Assembly (NCBI RefSeq): GCF_034355335.1
Contig: NZ_CP136422.1
Location: 3,444,501 to 3,508,500 of the forward strand
Source: Blautia coccoides
GTDB lineage: Bacteria > Bacillota > Clostridia > Lachnospirales > Lachnospiraceae
DNA length: 64,000 nt
Reading direction: 5' to 3'
Part shown: piece by piece, positions 17,011 through 25,978 of the stretch
Layout of the letters: every line of letters begins with the position of its first letter
How positions within the stretch are numbered: the stretch's first letter is position 1
Notes under the pieces: model-generated
Databases searched by the model: none
The model's input: the letters and a program-made list of their open reading frames with translations, nothing else
Told to the model about the DNA's origin: nothing
Made by a program: the position numbers and the translations under genes

Positions 17011-17538
17011 CTATTCTACATCGATCAGTATTGCCGTCTTTCCCACTTCTGAAAGCATAACCGCACCTCTTTCCACAACAGGACGTGTATCCGGAATGCC
17101 TTTATATTTTGAATAAAATGTTTGAAAAACATCACCCTGTTCCAGGAAATGATACATATACAGCCGGTTCTTAATCGAAAAATGAACCTTTAAAAGTCCC
17201 AGTTGGAATAAGTATTTCAGATTTTCTTCTGACTCCCTGATTTCTTCCTCGGAATCCATCTCACTACATATATAAAAAATCTTTTTATACTCCTGCACAT
17301 GAATATGGCTTGTCTCGTATAAAACGATAAGGCGAAATACAGGCAGCCACTTTCTCTCCTGGAGATACGTAAGAAGCCGGGCCTGCTGTCTTGAAAGGAA
17401 TGCTTCCCTGCAGATGTAATTGCAATTCCAGTATGCAAAGTCATCAGATTTATAGCGGCAAATAAAATCATTACTTTTCATTATCTTATTCTCATATCCT
17501 GCCATATTCCAATCACACCCCATTTCTGAATACGCCAT
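17011..17538 (-). CDS. Hypothetical protein
   Basis: I do not recognise this 175-residue protein. It is rich in aromatic residues and Cys/Tyr at the N-terminus (YWNCNYICREAFLSRQQARLL), mixed helical in the middle, and ends in a short beta-like segment (KTAILIDVE). There is no membrane segment or signal peptide. Ribosome binding sites before both ATG 17538 and an internal ATG (MKSNDFIC) are weak, so the start is uncertain. A TATAAT-like sequence lies upstream near 17565. It lies beyond the terminator of the MATE gene on the same strand and is probably transcribed alone. Confidence 0.5.
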   Translation of the reverse strand: MAYSEMGCDWNMAGYENKIMKSNDFICRYKSDDFAYWNCNYICREAFLSRQQARLLTYLQERKWLPVFRLIVLYETSHIHVQEYKKIFYICSEMDSEEEIRESEENLKYLFQLGLLKVHFSIKNRLYMYHFLEQGDVFQTFYSKYKGIPDTRPVVERGAVMLSEVGKTAILIDVE

Positions 17539-17727
17539 GCATTTTCATTCATTTTCCTATATTTATTATAACATTATATTTTTTTTGATGTCTACTGAAT
17601 TATTGCATAAATCAGATTTTTTCTCACAAAAACAGTATTTTTGTGTATTTGGATAAATATTCAATTTTTCAATTCTATTTAAGCTGTTGACCTGCATGCC
17701 GCTTTTCTTTGGAAGATGAACATGAAA

Positions 17728-17753
17728 AATCCCGGGAAATAATCCCAGGATTT
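17728..17753 (-). terminator. Terminator of the MATE gene
   Basis: Seven bases past the stop codon, on the minus strand, GAAATCCTGGGA pairs with TCCCGGGATTT (one mismatch) and is followed by a T-run. Confidence 0.75.
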
Positions 17754-17760
17754 CTCTCAT

Positions 17761-19104
17761 CTATTCAGAATTTTTACGCTCTCTGTGCCGCATATATATA
17801 ATTCCTGTTACATCAGCTAAGAACCATCCAACGGGTATTGCCCACCAGATACCAACAACGCCCACTGCCTCTATTGGAGCCAGTATATAGGCAAGGATCA
17901 CCCTGGTACCCAATGATATAATGGTCAATACCAATGACATCTCAGGAAAATTGATTCCTCTGTAATATCCATACAGTAAAAATAAAATTCCGATTCCTAT
18001 GTAAAATGCGCCTTCAATCCGCAGGTATCCCACACCTATTTTTATAATTTCCGTATCAGATGGTGATACAAAAAACAACATAAAGTTCTTTGCCAGAAGA
18101 AATACCAGCACAGAAGTCACTCCACAGAACAAGGCGGAAACCACAAAAGCCTGTTTTGTCCCTTTTCGGATCCTGCTTTCTTTTCCGGCACCGTGATTCT
18201 GGGAGATAAACAGGGAAAAGGCATTCCCGAATTCCTGTGCAGGCATATAGGCAAAAGAATCTATCTTAACTGCCGCTGTAAAGGCAGCCATAACAGCAAC
18301 GCCAAAACTGTTTACCAGCCCCTGTATCATCAGGATTCCCAGATTCATCACCGATTGCTGGATGGAGGCTGCAAATGAAAATCTAGTGATCTCCCGCATG
18401 GATTCCCCTGTTATATAAACACGCGCTTTACCAAACAGACGAAGTCTGTATACCGGTTCTTTGACCCATACATATATAGAAATACCGATCCCGGATATGG
18501 CCTGGGATATTACAGTCGCCTGTGCTGCACCGGCAATCCCCCAGCCAAAAGTCACCACAAATATAATATCAAGGACAACATTCAGGATCGATGTAGTCCC
18601 CAAAAAGACAAGGGGGACCACAGAATTGCCTATAGCTCGCAGAAGGTATGCATAATAATTATATAAAAACACAAAAAATATCCCGGAAAATATAATACTC
18701 ACATAGTCATGGGACATGGATAATATTTCCGACGGTATCCGCAGTAACCGCAAAATCTGGTCAATAAATACAAACACCAGCACATTTATACCTACCGTAA
18801 CTCCGCCTATCAAAAGAAACGAACCCTGTACACATACCTCCATCTTTTCCTTATCCTGCTTACCAAAGTAAAAAGAAACCAGAGAGCAGCTTCCCATACA
18901 CAATCCGATCAGTATGGAGGTCAAAAAAGTCATAAGCGTATACGCGGCTCCCACAGATGCCATGGCATCCGCTCCTACAAACCTTCCCACAATCAGCGTA
19001 TCCGCTATATTGTAAAACTGCTGCAGGAGATTTCCAAGAATCATTGGGCCTGCAAATATGAGCATGGTTTTAATGATGTTTCCTGTTGTCAAATCCCTCT
19101 TCAT
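17761..19104 (-). CDS. MATE-family efflux transporter
   Basis: A 447-residue protein with 12 membrane segments in two homologous halves. The N-terminal motif GPMILGNLLQQFYNIADTLI (~19-38) and the Gly-rich VGADAMASVGAAYTL that follows are typical of the DinF/NorM-type MATE family in Clostridia. It uses Na+ or H+ to export drugs or cationic metabolites. It is not close in sequence to the second MATE gene at 48288-49643, and no regulator is adjacent. Confidence 0.93.
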   Translation of the reverse strand: MKRDLTTGNIIKTMLIFAGPMILGNLLQQFYNIADTLIVGRFVGADAMASVGAAYTLMTFLTSILIGLCMGSCSLVSFYFGKQDKEKMEVCVQGSFLLIGGVTVGINVLVFVFIDQILRLLRIPSEILSMSHDYVSIIFSGIFFVFLYNYYAYLLRAIGNSVVPLVFLGTTSILNVVLDIIFVVTFGWGIAGAAQATVISQAISGIGISIYVWVKEPVYRLRLFGKARVYITGESMREITRFSFAASIQQSVMNLGILMIQGLVNSFGVAVMAAFTAAVKIDSFAYMPAQEFGNAFSLFISQNHGAGKESRIRKGTKQAFVVSALFCGVTSVLVFLLAKNFMLFFVSPSDTEIIKIGVGYLRIEGAFYIGIGILFLLYGYYRGINFPEMSLVLTIISLGTRVILAYILAPIEAVGVVGIWWAIPVGWFLADVTGIIYMRHRERKNSE

Positions 19105-19189
19105 TGTTACTTCATATTCCTTTTCTCATTTAGTCTTAACTTTTATATCATAACTCATCAAGGAATGTTTGTACACTTTATCTTAAAGC

Positions 19190-20215
19190 TTAATCTGACA
19201 AATCTGAACTGTTACCGTTTTCCAAGCCCAGTCCATACTCTTTATATAAAATTTCCCTGTATTCTGCGTCCAAAGAGGCTCTCTGTAAATCTTCAATCCT
19301 GTTGTCATGGAAAAGGAACTGTATCAGCTTGGACAATCTTTCTTCGCCTAACTTTCTGCCCCTCTGCTCTCCTTTCATGCACATTTGCTGAAACGCTGTA
19401 CACATATTCATACCTCCTCCTTCTGTTCTGATAATATCTGCATTTCTTTTGATCAACGGAATATCCAGAAAATCTCCGATCAGCTTACCTCTTTTCCATT
19501 CCAGATCACTGTAGCGCGCCCGGTTTTTATCAAGGAATTTCTCCATGGCAGCCTGATCTTTTGCCACCTTCAAAAGCTCGAACACTTCCCGCAGTCCCGT
19601 CTGGAAATTCTCGGGATTGACATTTCCGCTGTACACCAGATTCAGCGGATAGTTGGGAATATAACTCTTCCAAGGCTCCAATACTTTTGGAAACTCCAGC
19701 ATATCATGAAGACACATAGGGCCATCCCACAGCTGGTCTTCCCGGTAAAAAAATGCCAGTGTTATGATCGGCCTCAGCCTGTCTTCCCTTTTCATTCCTG
19801 AAAGGAACTCCGCGCCAGAAGAGAAATCTCTGCTGCTTTTATGTTTTTTCTCCAGGTTCTGTATTTGTTTTGTGTAATCAACCGCATCATAGAGCATGTG
19901 TCTTACCGGCATCCCATAATGGACCTTCCGCTGCCCTTCAGCCGCAAGCTCTAAACTCAGAATCCCCTCTCCCAATCCACTCCCTTTCTGTACATCACGC
20001 AGCTTTTTGATCACTGCTGGCCGTCCGTCTCTGCCCGGTACTTTTAATTGTTTTTTCTCATTCATCTCCTCCAGATACTCAGGTTTTATTACCTGGATTC
20101 CCTGAAAGACTGCACCGTTAAACAGGTCCGCAAATACTTCATTCTCTGACAGACAGTTATAGATATCTTCATCCTTTGCTTTCACGGATGATGCCGCTAA
20201 CCTTTTTCTCCCCAT
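19190..20215 (-). CDS. Rpn-family PD-(D/E)XK nuclease / transposase-like protein
   Basis: A 341-residue protein of the recombination-promoting nuclease (Rpn, 'PD-(D/E)XK family transposase') type that is abundant in Lachnospiraceae. Seen here: an N-terminal GRKRLAASS...KDEDIYNCLSENEVFADLFNGAVF, a central catalytic-like region (LAFFYREDQLWDGP, followed by an MLEFPK segment), and the usual C-terminal helix with GEQRGRKLGEERL. Rpn proteins promote RecA-independent recombination and can act as toxins or phage-defence nucleases. There are no inverted repeats around the gene, so no mobile unit can be delimited. Confidence 0.8.
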   Translation of the reverse strand: MGRKRLAASSVKAKDEDIYNCLSENEVFADLFNGAVFQGIQVIKPEYLEEMNEKKQLKVPGRDGRPAVIKKLRDVQKGSGLGEGILSLELAAEGQRKVHYGMPVRHMLYDAVDYTKQIQNLEKKHKSSRDFSSGAEFLSGMKREDRLRPIITLAFFYREDQLWDGPMCLHDMLEFPKVLEPWKSYIPNYPLNLVYSGNVNPENFQTGLREVFELLKVAKDQAAMEKFLDKNRARYSDLEWKRGKLIGDFLDIPLIKRNADIIRTEGGGMNMCTAFQQMCMKGEQRGRKLGEERLSKLIQFLFHDNRIEDLQRASLDAEYREILYKEYGLGLENGNSSDLSD

Positions 20216-20721
20216 ATGGCCTCCTTCAGGAAAGCAGACAGATCACATACTGATATCATATGACAGAAAGAAGATTTGCATTATTTTTATTTTATTATAC
20301 AATATATGCCTTTGCATTTCAATCATATTTATATTGTCTGCATTTTTCAATCGTATTTATATTGTCTGCCTTCCAAATGTTTTCACGCTGAACTTTTGGC
20401 TGATACGCCATTGATAAATAGAACTTTTCAATTCAGAAATGTATTACAAATTCTTTTTAAAATGTAGGCTTATTATATTCTTTTTTTCCTTCAGATGCAA
20501 TGACTTTATAAAAGTTTTATTTTTCATACTCGAACCGCCGCTTTGCTGCCTGCTGTCCTATCTGCTCCTATGATCAGCAAAGCAAATCCGCCCCGAAAAA
20601 TGCAGACGTAACGATTCACAGAACTGCATTTTTGCAGGGCTGTAAATCGTTACGTTCAGGCTGTAAATTGTAATATTCAGTCAGGAAAGCCGCACTTGCC
20701 ATCCCTCTTCGGGCAGTAAAA
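20216..20721. other. AT-rich gene-free interval with a short tandem duplication
   Basis: This interval of about 500 bases between the Rpn gene and the glycyl radical enzyme holds no convincing gene. At 20314-20367 a ~26-28-base unit is tandemly duplicated (each copy contains ATTTATATTGTCTGC). The inverted repeat at 20606-20655 is listed separately. Confidence 0.7.
20606..20680. repeat. Nested palindrome, possible terminator of the glycyl radical operon
   Basis: ACGTAACGATTCACAG (20606-20621) pairs with CTGTAAATCGTTACGT (20640-20655) with one mismatch. The loop itself contains the perfect hairpin CTGCA-TTTT-TGCAG (20624-20637). A degenerate direct copy of the right arm follows at 20661-20680. 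On the minus strand the structure lies ~65 bases past the glycyl radical enzyme stop and is followed by a short T5 tract, so it could terminate that operon. Confidence 0.6.
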
Positions 20722-23094
20722 TCATCCAAAGGACTGCTCTGTTCTGTCAATGATCTCATCCTGCAGGGCTTTGCTCAGGTTGCGGAAATGGTCACTGTAC
20801 CCTGCCACACGAACAATCAAATCCTTGTATTCATCCGGACGTTCCTGTGCATCCAGAAGGGTCTGGCGGTCTATCACATTAAACTGTATGTGATGCCCGT
20901 CCAGGTTAAAATACGTCCGCACCAGGTTTGCCATCTGTATGAGTCCGTTCTCACCGGACACCACCTGAGGTGTAAATTTCTGGTTCAACAGTGTTCCGCC
21001 TGTGTTCACATGGTCCATCTTGGAACAGGATTTCACTACCGCTGTAGGGCCGTGGACATCTGCTCCTTTTTCCGGAGAAATGCCTTCAGAAACTGGCTTA
21101 TGGGCCATACGTCCGTTTGGACTTGCCATCATCACTTCCCCAAAATAGACATGGCAGGTAGTCGGCAGCATATTAATGCGGTACGTTCCGCCTTTCATAT
21201 TTGGCCGCCCGGTCACGCTTTCATAATAGAACTGAAAAACATCTCTCATGATATCATCCGCATAATCATCATCGTTTCCATATTTTGGTGTCTTATTGCT
21301 CACAAGATTCCGGATACGTCCATGCCCTTCAAAATCATCCCTAAGCGCCTGCATAAGTTCCGACATTGTAAATTTTTTCTTGTCAAACACATTGTATTTT
21401 ATGGCAGCAAGGCTGTCTGTAATCGTGCCGATGCCTACGCCCTGCAGATAGTTGGTGTTGTATCTGGCACCCCCGGCATTATAATCTTTCCCTTTTACAA
21501 TACAGTCATTGGTAATCACAGACAGGAACGGAACCGGCATATAGCGGGCGTATATTCCCTCGATCACATGATTGCCCCGCATCTTGATGTCCAGGAAATA
21601 CAGGATCTGTTTTTTGTATGCCTGGAAAAGCTCCTCATAGGATTTAAAATCTTCCGCTTTGCCAAGAGGCAGACCAAGGGTTTCCCCGGCAACGGGATCA
21701 TATCCATTGCAGAGGGTGATCTCAAGAATTTTCGGCAGATTAAAATATCCGGTCAGTATATATGCTTCATTTCCAAAAGCCCCTGTCTCCACGCATCCGC
21801 TTGTGCCTCCCTTTCTTGCGTCTTCAATAGATTTTCCTGCATTTAACAGCTCCTGTATAATACTCTCTGTGTTGTAAAACGCAGGCTGTCCCCACCCTTT
21901 TCTTGAAATTTCACATGCTTTTAATAAGAACTCCAGAGGGGTCTTCCTGCTGATCTGTACATTTGAGCTGGGCTGCAGTAATTTCATTTCATCCATGCAT
22001 TCCAGGATCAGATAGCTCACCTCATTGACACCGTCCTGCCCTTCCGGTGTCACTCCGCCGGTATTGATATTGGCAAAGTCTGTATAGGTGCCGCTCTCTT
22101 TCAGTGTGATCCCCACTTTCGGAGGAGCCGGCTGATTGTTAAACTTCACCCACAGGCATTCCAGCAGTTCTTTTGCACGTTCTCTGTCCAAACTGCCCTT
22201 ACTGATATCGTTTCGGTAGAAAGAGATCAGATGCTGGTCTAATCTTCCGGGACTATAGGCATCCCACGGATTCAGTTCACTGGTCACAGCCAGATGCACA
22301 AACCAATACATCTGAAGCGCCTGCCAGTAAGTCTCCGGTTTATGTGCCGGCACAACACTGCAGTTATGGGCGATCTGCAGAAGCTCCTCTTTGCGGACCA
22401 TATCCTCTTCTTTTTCTGCCAACTGCAGAGCATACGCATGATACCGACTGCCCAGGAGGATCACTGCATCACAGGCAATGTCCATAGCGCGAAGCTCATT
22501 TTCTTTATCCAGCGCCTCCGGATCCCGGCTGTAGTCCAGATTCCTCATGGCCTCCTGTATCTTGTCCTTATAGTCAAGGAAACCGTTCTTATAAATATTC
22601 TCAGAACCCACCGTGTGGCCCGGGCCTCTCTGTTCCATGAATTCCGTAAATATGCCGCATTGATAGGCTTTCTTCCATTCAGGAGTCATTTTATCCAGTA
22701 TTCGATGCCGGATAGAACGTCTCTCCCAAAACGGTATCATTTCTTTTTCCTGAAAAGCATAGTCCTCCTTTCGCACCTTAAAGCTGATCAATTCCCTGTC
22801 ATTCATCACATGGAGGTCCTGCACTGTATGGCAGCACAGCTCCGGAAAGGTGGGCGCAGCCTGAGGCCCGTTCCCCTTTTCTCCCACCAACAGTTCACCT
22901 TCACCGATGTACAGTGTTTTTTCGGCAAAATAATGCTTTAAGACCAGTGCCCGCAGTTCCGGAACAGATACCGTGCCTTCGTATCTTCGGTATACCTCTG
23001 TTTCTATTTTTGCCCGCTCCATATCTATATGGGCTTCTGTTTCCAGGCTCTCCCTGCGAAGCCTGGAAATTCTGTCATTTAATCCATGTTCCAT
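20722..23094 (-). CDS. hypD: Glycyl radical enzyme, probable trans-4-hydroxy-L-proline dehydratase (HypD)
   Basis: A 790-residue glycyl radical enzyme. The active-site loop is GTSGCVETGAFGNEAY (~425-440) and the radical glycine lies in RVAGYSDHF about 30 residues from the end. The Cys-x-Glu (CVE) pair is shared by eliminase-type members. GPGHTVG (~155), SELNPWDAYSPGRLDQHL (~273) and the CVETG-FG-EAY-LTGY run resemble HypD, which removes water from trans-4-hydroxy-L-proline to give pyrroline-5-carboxylate. Glycerol or propanediol dehydratase remains possible but less likely. It is 5 bp downstream of its activase. No proC gene is visible to reduce the product. Confidence 0.75.
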   Translation of the reverse strand: MEHGLNDRISRLRRESLETEAHIDMERAKIETEVYRRYEGTVSVPELRALVLKHYFAEKTLYIGEGELLVGEKGNGPQAAPTFPELCCHTVQDLHVMNDRELISFKVRKEDYAFQEKEMIPFWERRSIRHRILDKMTPEWKKAYQCGIFTEFMEQRGPGHTVGSENIYKNGFLDYKDKIQEAMRNLDYSRDPEALDKENELRAMDIACDAVILLGSRYHAYALQLAEKEEDMVRKEELLQIAHNCSVVPAHKPETYWQALQMYWFVHLAVTSELNPWDAYSPGRLDQHLISFYRNDISKGSLDRERAKELLECLWVKFNNQPAPPKVGITLKESGTYTDFANINTGGVTPEGQDGVNEVSYLILECMDEMKLLQPSSNVQISRKTPLEFLLKACEISRKGWGQPAFYNTESIIQELLNAGKSIEDARKGGTSGCVETGAFGNEAYILTGYFNLPKILEITLCNGYDPVAGETLGLPLGKAEDFKSYEELFQAYKKQILYFLDIKMRGNHVIEGIYARYMPVPFLSVITNDCIVKGKDYNAGGARYNTNYLQGVGIGTITDSLAAIKYNVFDKKKFTMSELMQALRDDFEGHGRIRNLVSNKTPKYGNDDDYADDIMRDVFQFYYESVTGRPNMKGGTYRINMLPTTCHVYFGEVMMASPNGRMAHKPVSEGISPEKGADVHGPTAVVKSCSKMDHVNTGGTLLNQKFTPQVVSGENGLIQMANLVRTYFNLDGHHIQFNVIDRQTLLDAQERPDEYKDLIVRVAGYSDHFRNLSKALQDEIIDRTEQSFG

Positions 23095-23099
23095 CTAGA

Positions 23100-24011
23100 T
23101 CAACCTCCTATTTCGGTCTGAAATCCCTGTTTTTTGCACATGTCCGCCAGTTCCCGCATGCGCTCTTTAGAGGGAGTGGTAAAACCTCTGCCCTGATATT
23201 CCTGTCCCAGCCTTGGGTATTTTCCGCTTCCTGTATTGTGGTAGGGTAGCAGATGGATCCATACGGGCATAATGGAATGGGCACTGAGAAACTCCAGTGT
23301 CTCTTTCATATTCCTGTCCGTATCATTTACACCGCCCACAACCGGAATACGGATCCAGACTGCGGCTCCGCTTTCGGAAAGTTTTATGAGATTATCCAGG
23401 ATTTCTTCATTTCCCGCTCCGGTCATTTCCCGGTGCAGATCCGAATCCATAACTTTTATATCATATAAAAACGTGTCCGTGTAGGGAAGCACCCTCTGTA
23501 TATTCTCCCATGGAACATATCCGCAGGTATCCACATTCACCCGTATTCCCCGTTCTGCCAGTTCCCCCATCAGCCGCTCCACAAAATCCATATCCCGGGC
23601 CAGTACCTCTCCTCCTGAAAGAGTGACACCGCCGTGGGACTGCTCGTAAAAAGGCTGGTCTTTTACTGCCTCTTTCACCAAATCCTCAACTGTATATTCC
23701 CTGCCGGCAAACTCCCTGGCATTTGGCAGACAGTATTCCTCACAGGTATGACAGATGCTGCACTTTTCTGCATCTGTAACCGGTTTTTGCCCGTCCATGG
23801 AAACAGCTCCGGAGGGACATGCACCTGCACATTCCCCGCATCCCGTGCATTTTTCTCTGTTCCACATGAACTGTTTACGGTAATCCTGTGTCTCCGGATT
23901 GTGGCACCAGATACAGGACAGCGGACACCCCTTAAAAAATATGGTGGTGCGAATTCCTTCCCCGTCATGTATGGAATACTTTTGTATGTCCGTCACCAAT
24001 TGTGTTTCCAT
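23100..24011 (-). CDS. Glycyl radical enzyme activating enzyme (radical SAM)
   Basis: A 303-residue radical SAM protein. The cluster motif CxxxCxxC appears as CPLSCIWCHNPET (~30). It is followed by a two-[4Fe-4S] ferredoxin insert (CTGCGECAGACPSGAVS, then CSICHTCEEYCLPNA, ~55-100) and the SAM-binding GGVTLSGGE (~144). It abstracts hydrogen from the glycine of the following dehydratase using SAM under anaerobic conditions. It is the first gene of the two-gene unit, with a GAGGTGA ribosome binding site. Confidence 0.93.
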   Translation of the reverse strand: METQLVTDIQKYSIHDGEGIRTTIFFKGCPLSCIWCHNPETQDYRKQFMWNREKCTGCGECAGACPSGAVSMDGQKPVTDAEKCSICHTCEEYCLPNAREFAGREYTVEDLVKEAVKDQPFYEQSHGGVTLSGGEVLARDMDFVERLMGELAERGIRVNVDTCGYVPWENIQRVLPYTDTFLYDIKVMDSDLHREMTGAGNEEILDNLIKLSESGAAVWIRIPVVGGVNDTDRNMKETLEFLSAHSIMPVWIHLLPYHNTGSGKYPRLGQEYQGRGFTTPSKERMRELADMCKKQGFQTEIGG

Positions 24012-24063
24012 CTAAGCTTCACCTCTCTTTATGTACATTATCCTGAAACAGTCTATAAACAGC

Positions 24064-24092
24064 ATTATATTACCCCAGTGCACTAAAGTCAA
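24064..24092 (-). promoter_or_regulatory. Promoter of the glycyl radical enzyme operon
   Basis: On the minus strand TTGACT (24087-24092), 17 bp and TATAAT (24064-24069) lie ~50 bases before the activase start. The spacer includes GTGCAC. This is a strong sigma-A-type promoter. Confidence 0.8.
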
Positions 24093-24142
24093 CGAAAGCA
24101 CTATACAAATCGCTTTACAAACCATGTCAGAAACATCGCATA

Positions 24143-24335
24143 TTGATCGGCTTTTATGAGACCAGCCCGGCCAATGAATTAACAGAAAAAATTGCAGATC
24201 TTATGGAAAAAATACAGCCTAAGAGTATCAAACTTGCAGTCACTACTGCCAAAAAGAATCCGCACATACTGCAGAAAACTGTACTCCTGACTAATAAACG
24301 GGTATACTTGCTGACATGTGCGAAATATTTTTCTT
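24143..24335 (+). pseudogene. Possible gene remnant (unrecognised)
   Basis: In the ~324-base gap between two minus-strand genes, a plus-strand frame encodes a protein-like helical stretch (NELTEKIADLMEKIQ, then KLAVTTAKKNPHILQK). It runs into the tail of the PucR-like gene as low-complexity Ser/Phe. No ribosome binding site or ATG precedes it. It may be the remnant of a lost gene or chance; I could not assign it. Confidence 0.2.
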
Positions 24336-25832
24336 TTATATCTTCCTCTTCATTTTTTCCATCTGTTCCAAAATGTGATAAGAGACCATGATATAAATTT
24401 TTTCTTCACAGGAATCCAGATGAACTCCTGTTATTTTCTTTATTTTTTCTATTCTCTTTAAAACAGACGATCGCTGGATAAACAACACTTTTGCAGTGTG
24501 TGTAGCACTGCAGTTTTGTTTCAGGTACACATCCAGGGTTTGACACAGGTCTGTTCTGTGTTCCTTGTCATAGTTTTTCAGGATTTTAAGAACTGGGGAT
24601 ATAAGCTCTTTAGCTGGATACTTTTGAGTACACGCTCTAAGCATGGCGGCAAAGGCATAATCTTTAAAATAATAATACCAGAAATGCGCATCTGTCTCTC
24701 TCCCGATTTCCATGGCCTCATATGCCTGCTTTTCATACATATCCCAGTCCTGAAATCCTGTATACGTATTGCTGATCCCGGCTTTTGCAACATTTTCCCT
24801 TAGAAATAAAGCCAGCTCCCCATGCAGATCCTCTTCTTTGCTCCGCGATAAATTACGGACACAGATATAATCCGTATCCTGAATGATGACACAACAGTCC
24901 TTAAACAGAGTCTCTATTTTCTGTCTCAGATACTCTTTTCCTGTGCTCACCGGATACTTCTCAGAAAACTGGAATAAGATCACCTGGTAGGTATGGTTTT
25001 CCTCCCAATCATACTGTCGGATCACATACCTGTGGGCTGGCATTCTGCCTTTCAGCAGATTCTGCACCTGTTCGCAAAAATCCCCGCTTTTCACACCTGT
25101 ATGGCTGGCGATCCCCTGTTCATTAAAATGTGCCTGCAGTGCTTCTGCTGTTATGGTAAAATATTTTAGGAATATTTCAGGATAGTCTGTCTCAGGAAGT
25201 TCAGAAATAAATCTGGCATAGTAACTTTTTTCATACAGGATATTATAACAAAGCATCCTCATATCATCCGTTTTCATCCTGTATTCATATACATCAGTTC
25301 TGTCCTGACAGAGATAAAAATCTTCATCCCACACCAGATTTGCGATCTCCTCGTCTGTAAAAAAATCCTGCCGCATCACTTCCCGGTACATCTCATTGCG
25401 CGCAATATAACAATAACTGTTGTTTATGACCGTCATGCCAGTGTGGAGGATAGGGCTGGTCACCTCCAGAATCGTTTCCGGCAGCAGAAGTTCCGCGTTA
25501 TTCACGGCAAATTTCCATTTCTCATAAGCCGGGAATATCTCAGACAAGAGATTACACACTCTGTTTTTCTGTTCACTTTCCAAAAGAAGGGCACTGCATG
25601 CATAATCAGCCGACCAACTACAGTCTCCTGCTGCCAACACTGTACATCCTTCCAAATCTCCTGCATACTGCTCTAGCTCCTGCCCATTGAGAACATACAG
25701 CATCCGGGGTTCTGCCGGCATCCCCTTCTCATAAAACCCGTATCTGTCAAACTCCTGCTTTTTCCGGTACTGCAGCTTACTATTCTTCATTCCATGATAC
25801 CATAATTGGTACTGTAAATATTGTAAATCCAT
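24336..25832 (-). CDS. PucR/CdaR-like transcriptional regulator
   Basis: A 498-residue protein, started at MDLQYLQYQLWYHG because that ATG has AAGGAG directly upstream. The last ~70 residues are a PucR-type helix-turn-helix (LDVYLKQNCSATHTAKVLFIQRSSVLKRIEKI). The upstream ~400 residues hold no motif I can name but fit a sensory/GGDEF-like PucR middle region. Family members activate purine, sugar-diacid or amino-acid catabolic genes. It is divergent from the UroD-like gene and near the hydroxyproline dehydratase operon; palindromes next to both divergent starts point to the UroD-like gene as a target. Confidence 0.75.
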   Translation of the reverse strand: MDLQYLQYQLWYHGMKNSKLQYRKKQEFDRYGFYEKGMPAEPRMLYVLNGQELEQYAGDLEGCTVLAAGDCSWSADYACSALLLESEQKNRVCNLLSEIFPAYEKWKFAVNNAELLLPETILEVTSPILHTGMTVINNSYCYIARNEMYREVMRQDFFTDEEIANLVWDEDFYLCQDRTDVYEYRMKTDDMRMLCYNILYEKSYYARFISELPETDYPEIFLKYFTITAEALQAHFNEQGIASHTGVKSGDFCEQVQNLLKGRMPAHRYVIRQYDWEENHTYQVILFQFSEKYPVSTGKEYLRQKIETLFKDCCVIIQDTDYICVRNLSRSKEEDLHGELALFLRENVAKAGISNTYTGFQDWDMYEKQAYEAMEIGRETDAHFWYYYFKDYAFAAMLRACTQKYPAKELISPVLKILKNYDKEHRTDLCQTLDVYLKQNCSATHTAKVLFIQRSSVLKRIEKIKKITGVHLDSCEEKIYIMVSYHILEQMEKMKRKI

Positions 25833-25848
25833 ATTCTTCTCCTTGGCA

Positions 25849-25958
25849 TACAATTTGTAGTCTAAATGCTTCCTCTTTTTCTACGATTGGAGTCTGTTTT
25901 TCCTGATATCATACATGTTATTATAAAATAAAAGACACGTATTGACTACAAAATGTAG
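25849..25958. promoter_or_regulatory. Paired operators in the PucR/UroD divergent region
   Basis: TACAATTTGTA (25849-25859), just before the PucR-like start, and CTACAAAATGTAG (25946-25958), just before the UroD-like ribosome binding site, are similar short palindromes. Their wider flanks are inverted copies (ACAATTTGTAGTC against GACTACAAAATGT, one mismatch). They probably bind one regulator and coordinate the divergent genes. Confidence 0.6.
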
Positions 25959-25978
25959 TTTAGAAAGGAGGATTTTTT

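Noticed and set aside
17566..17760. 64-codon minus-strand frame before the MATE gene's 3' side
   Set aside because: It spans the MATE terminator hairpin and is AT-rich with no start signal.
20314..20367. CRISPR-like short repeat
   Set aside because: Only two tandem copies with no spacer; a simple duplication.
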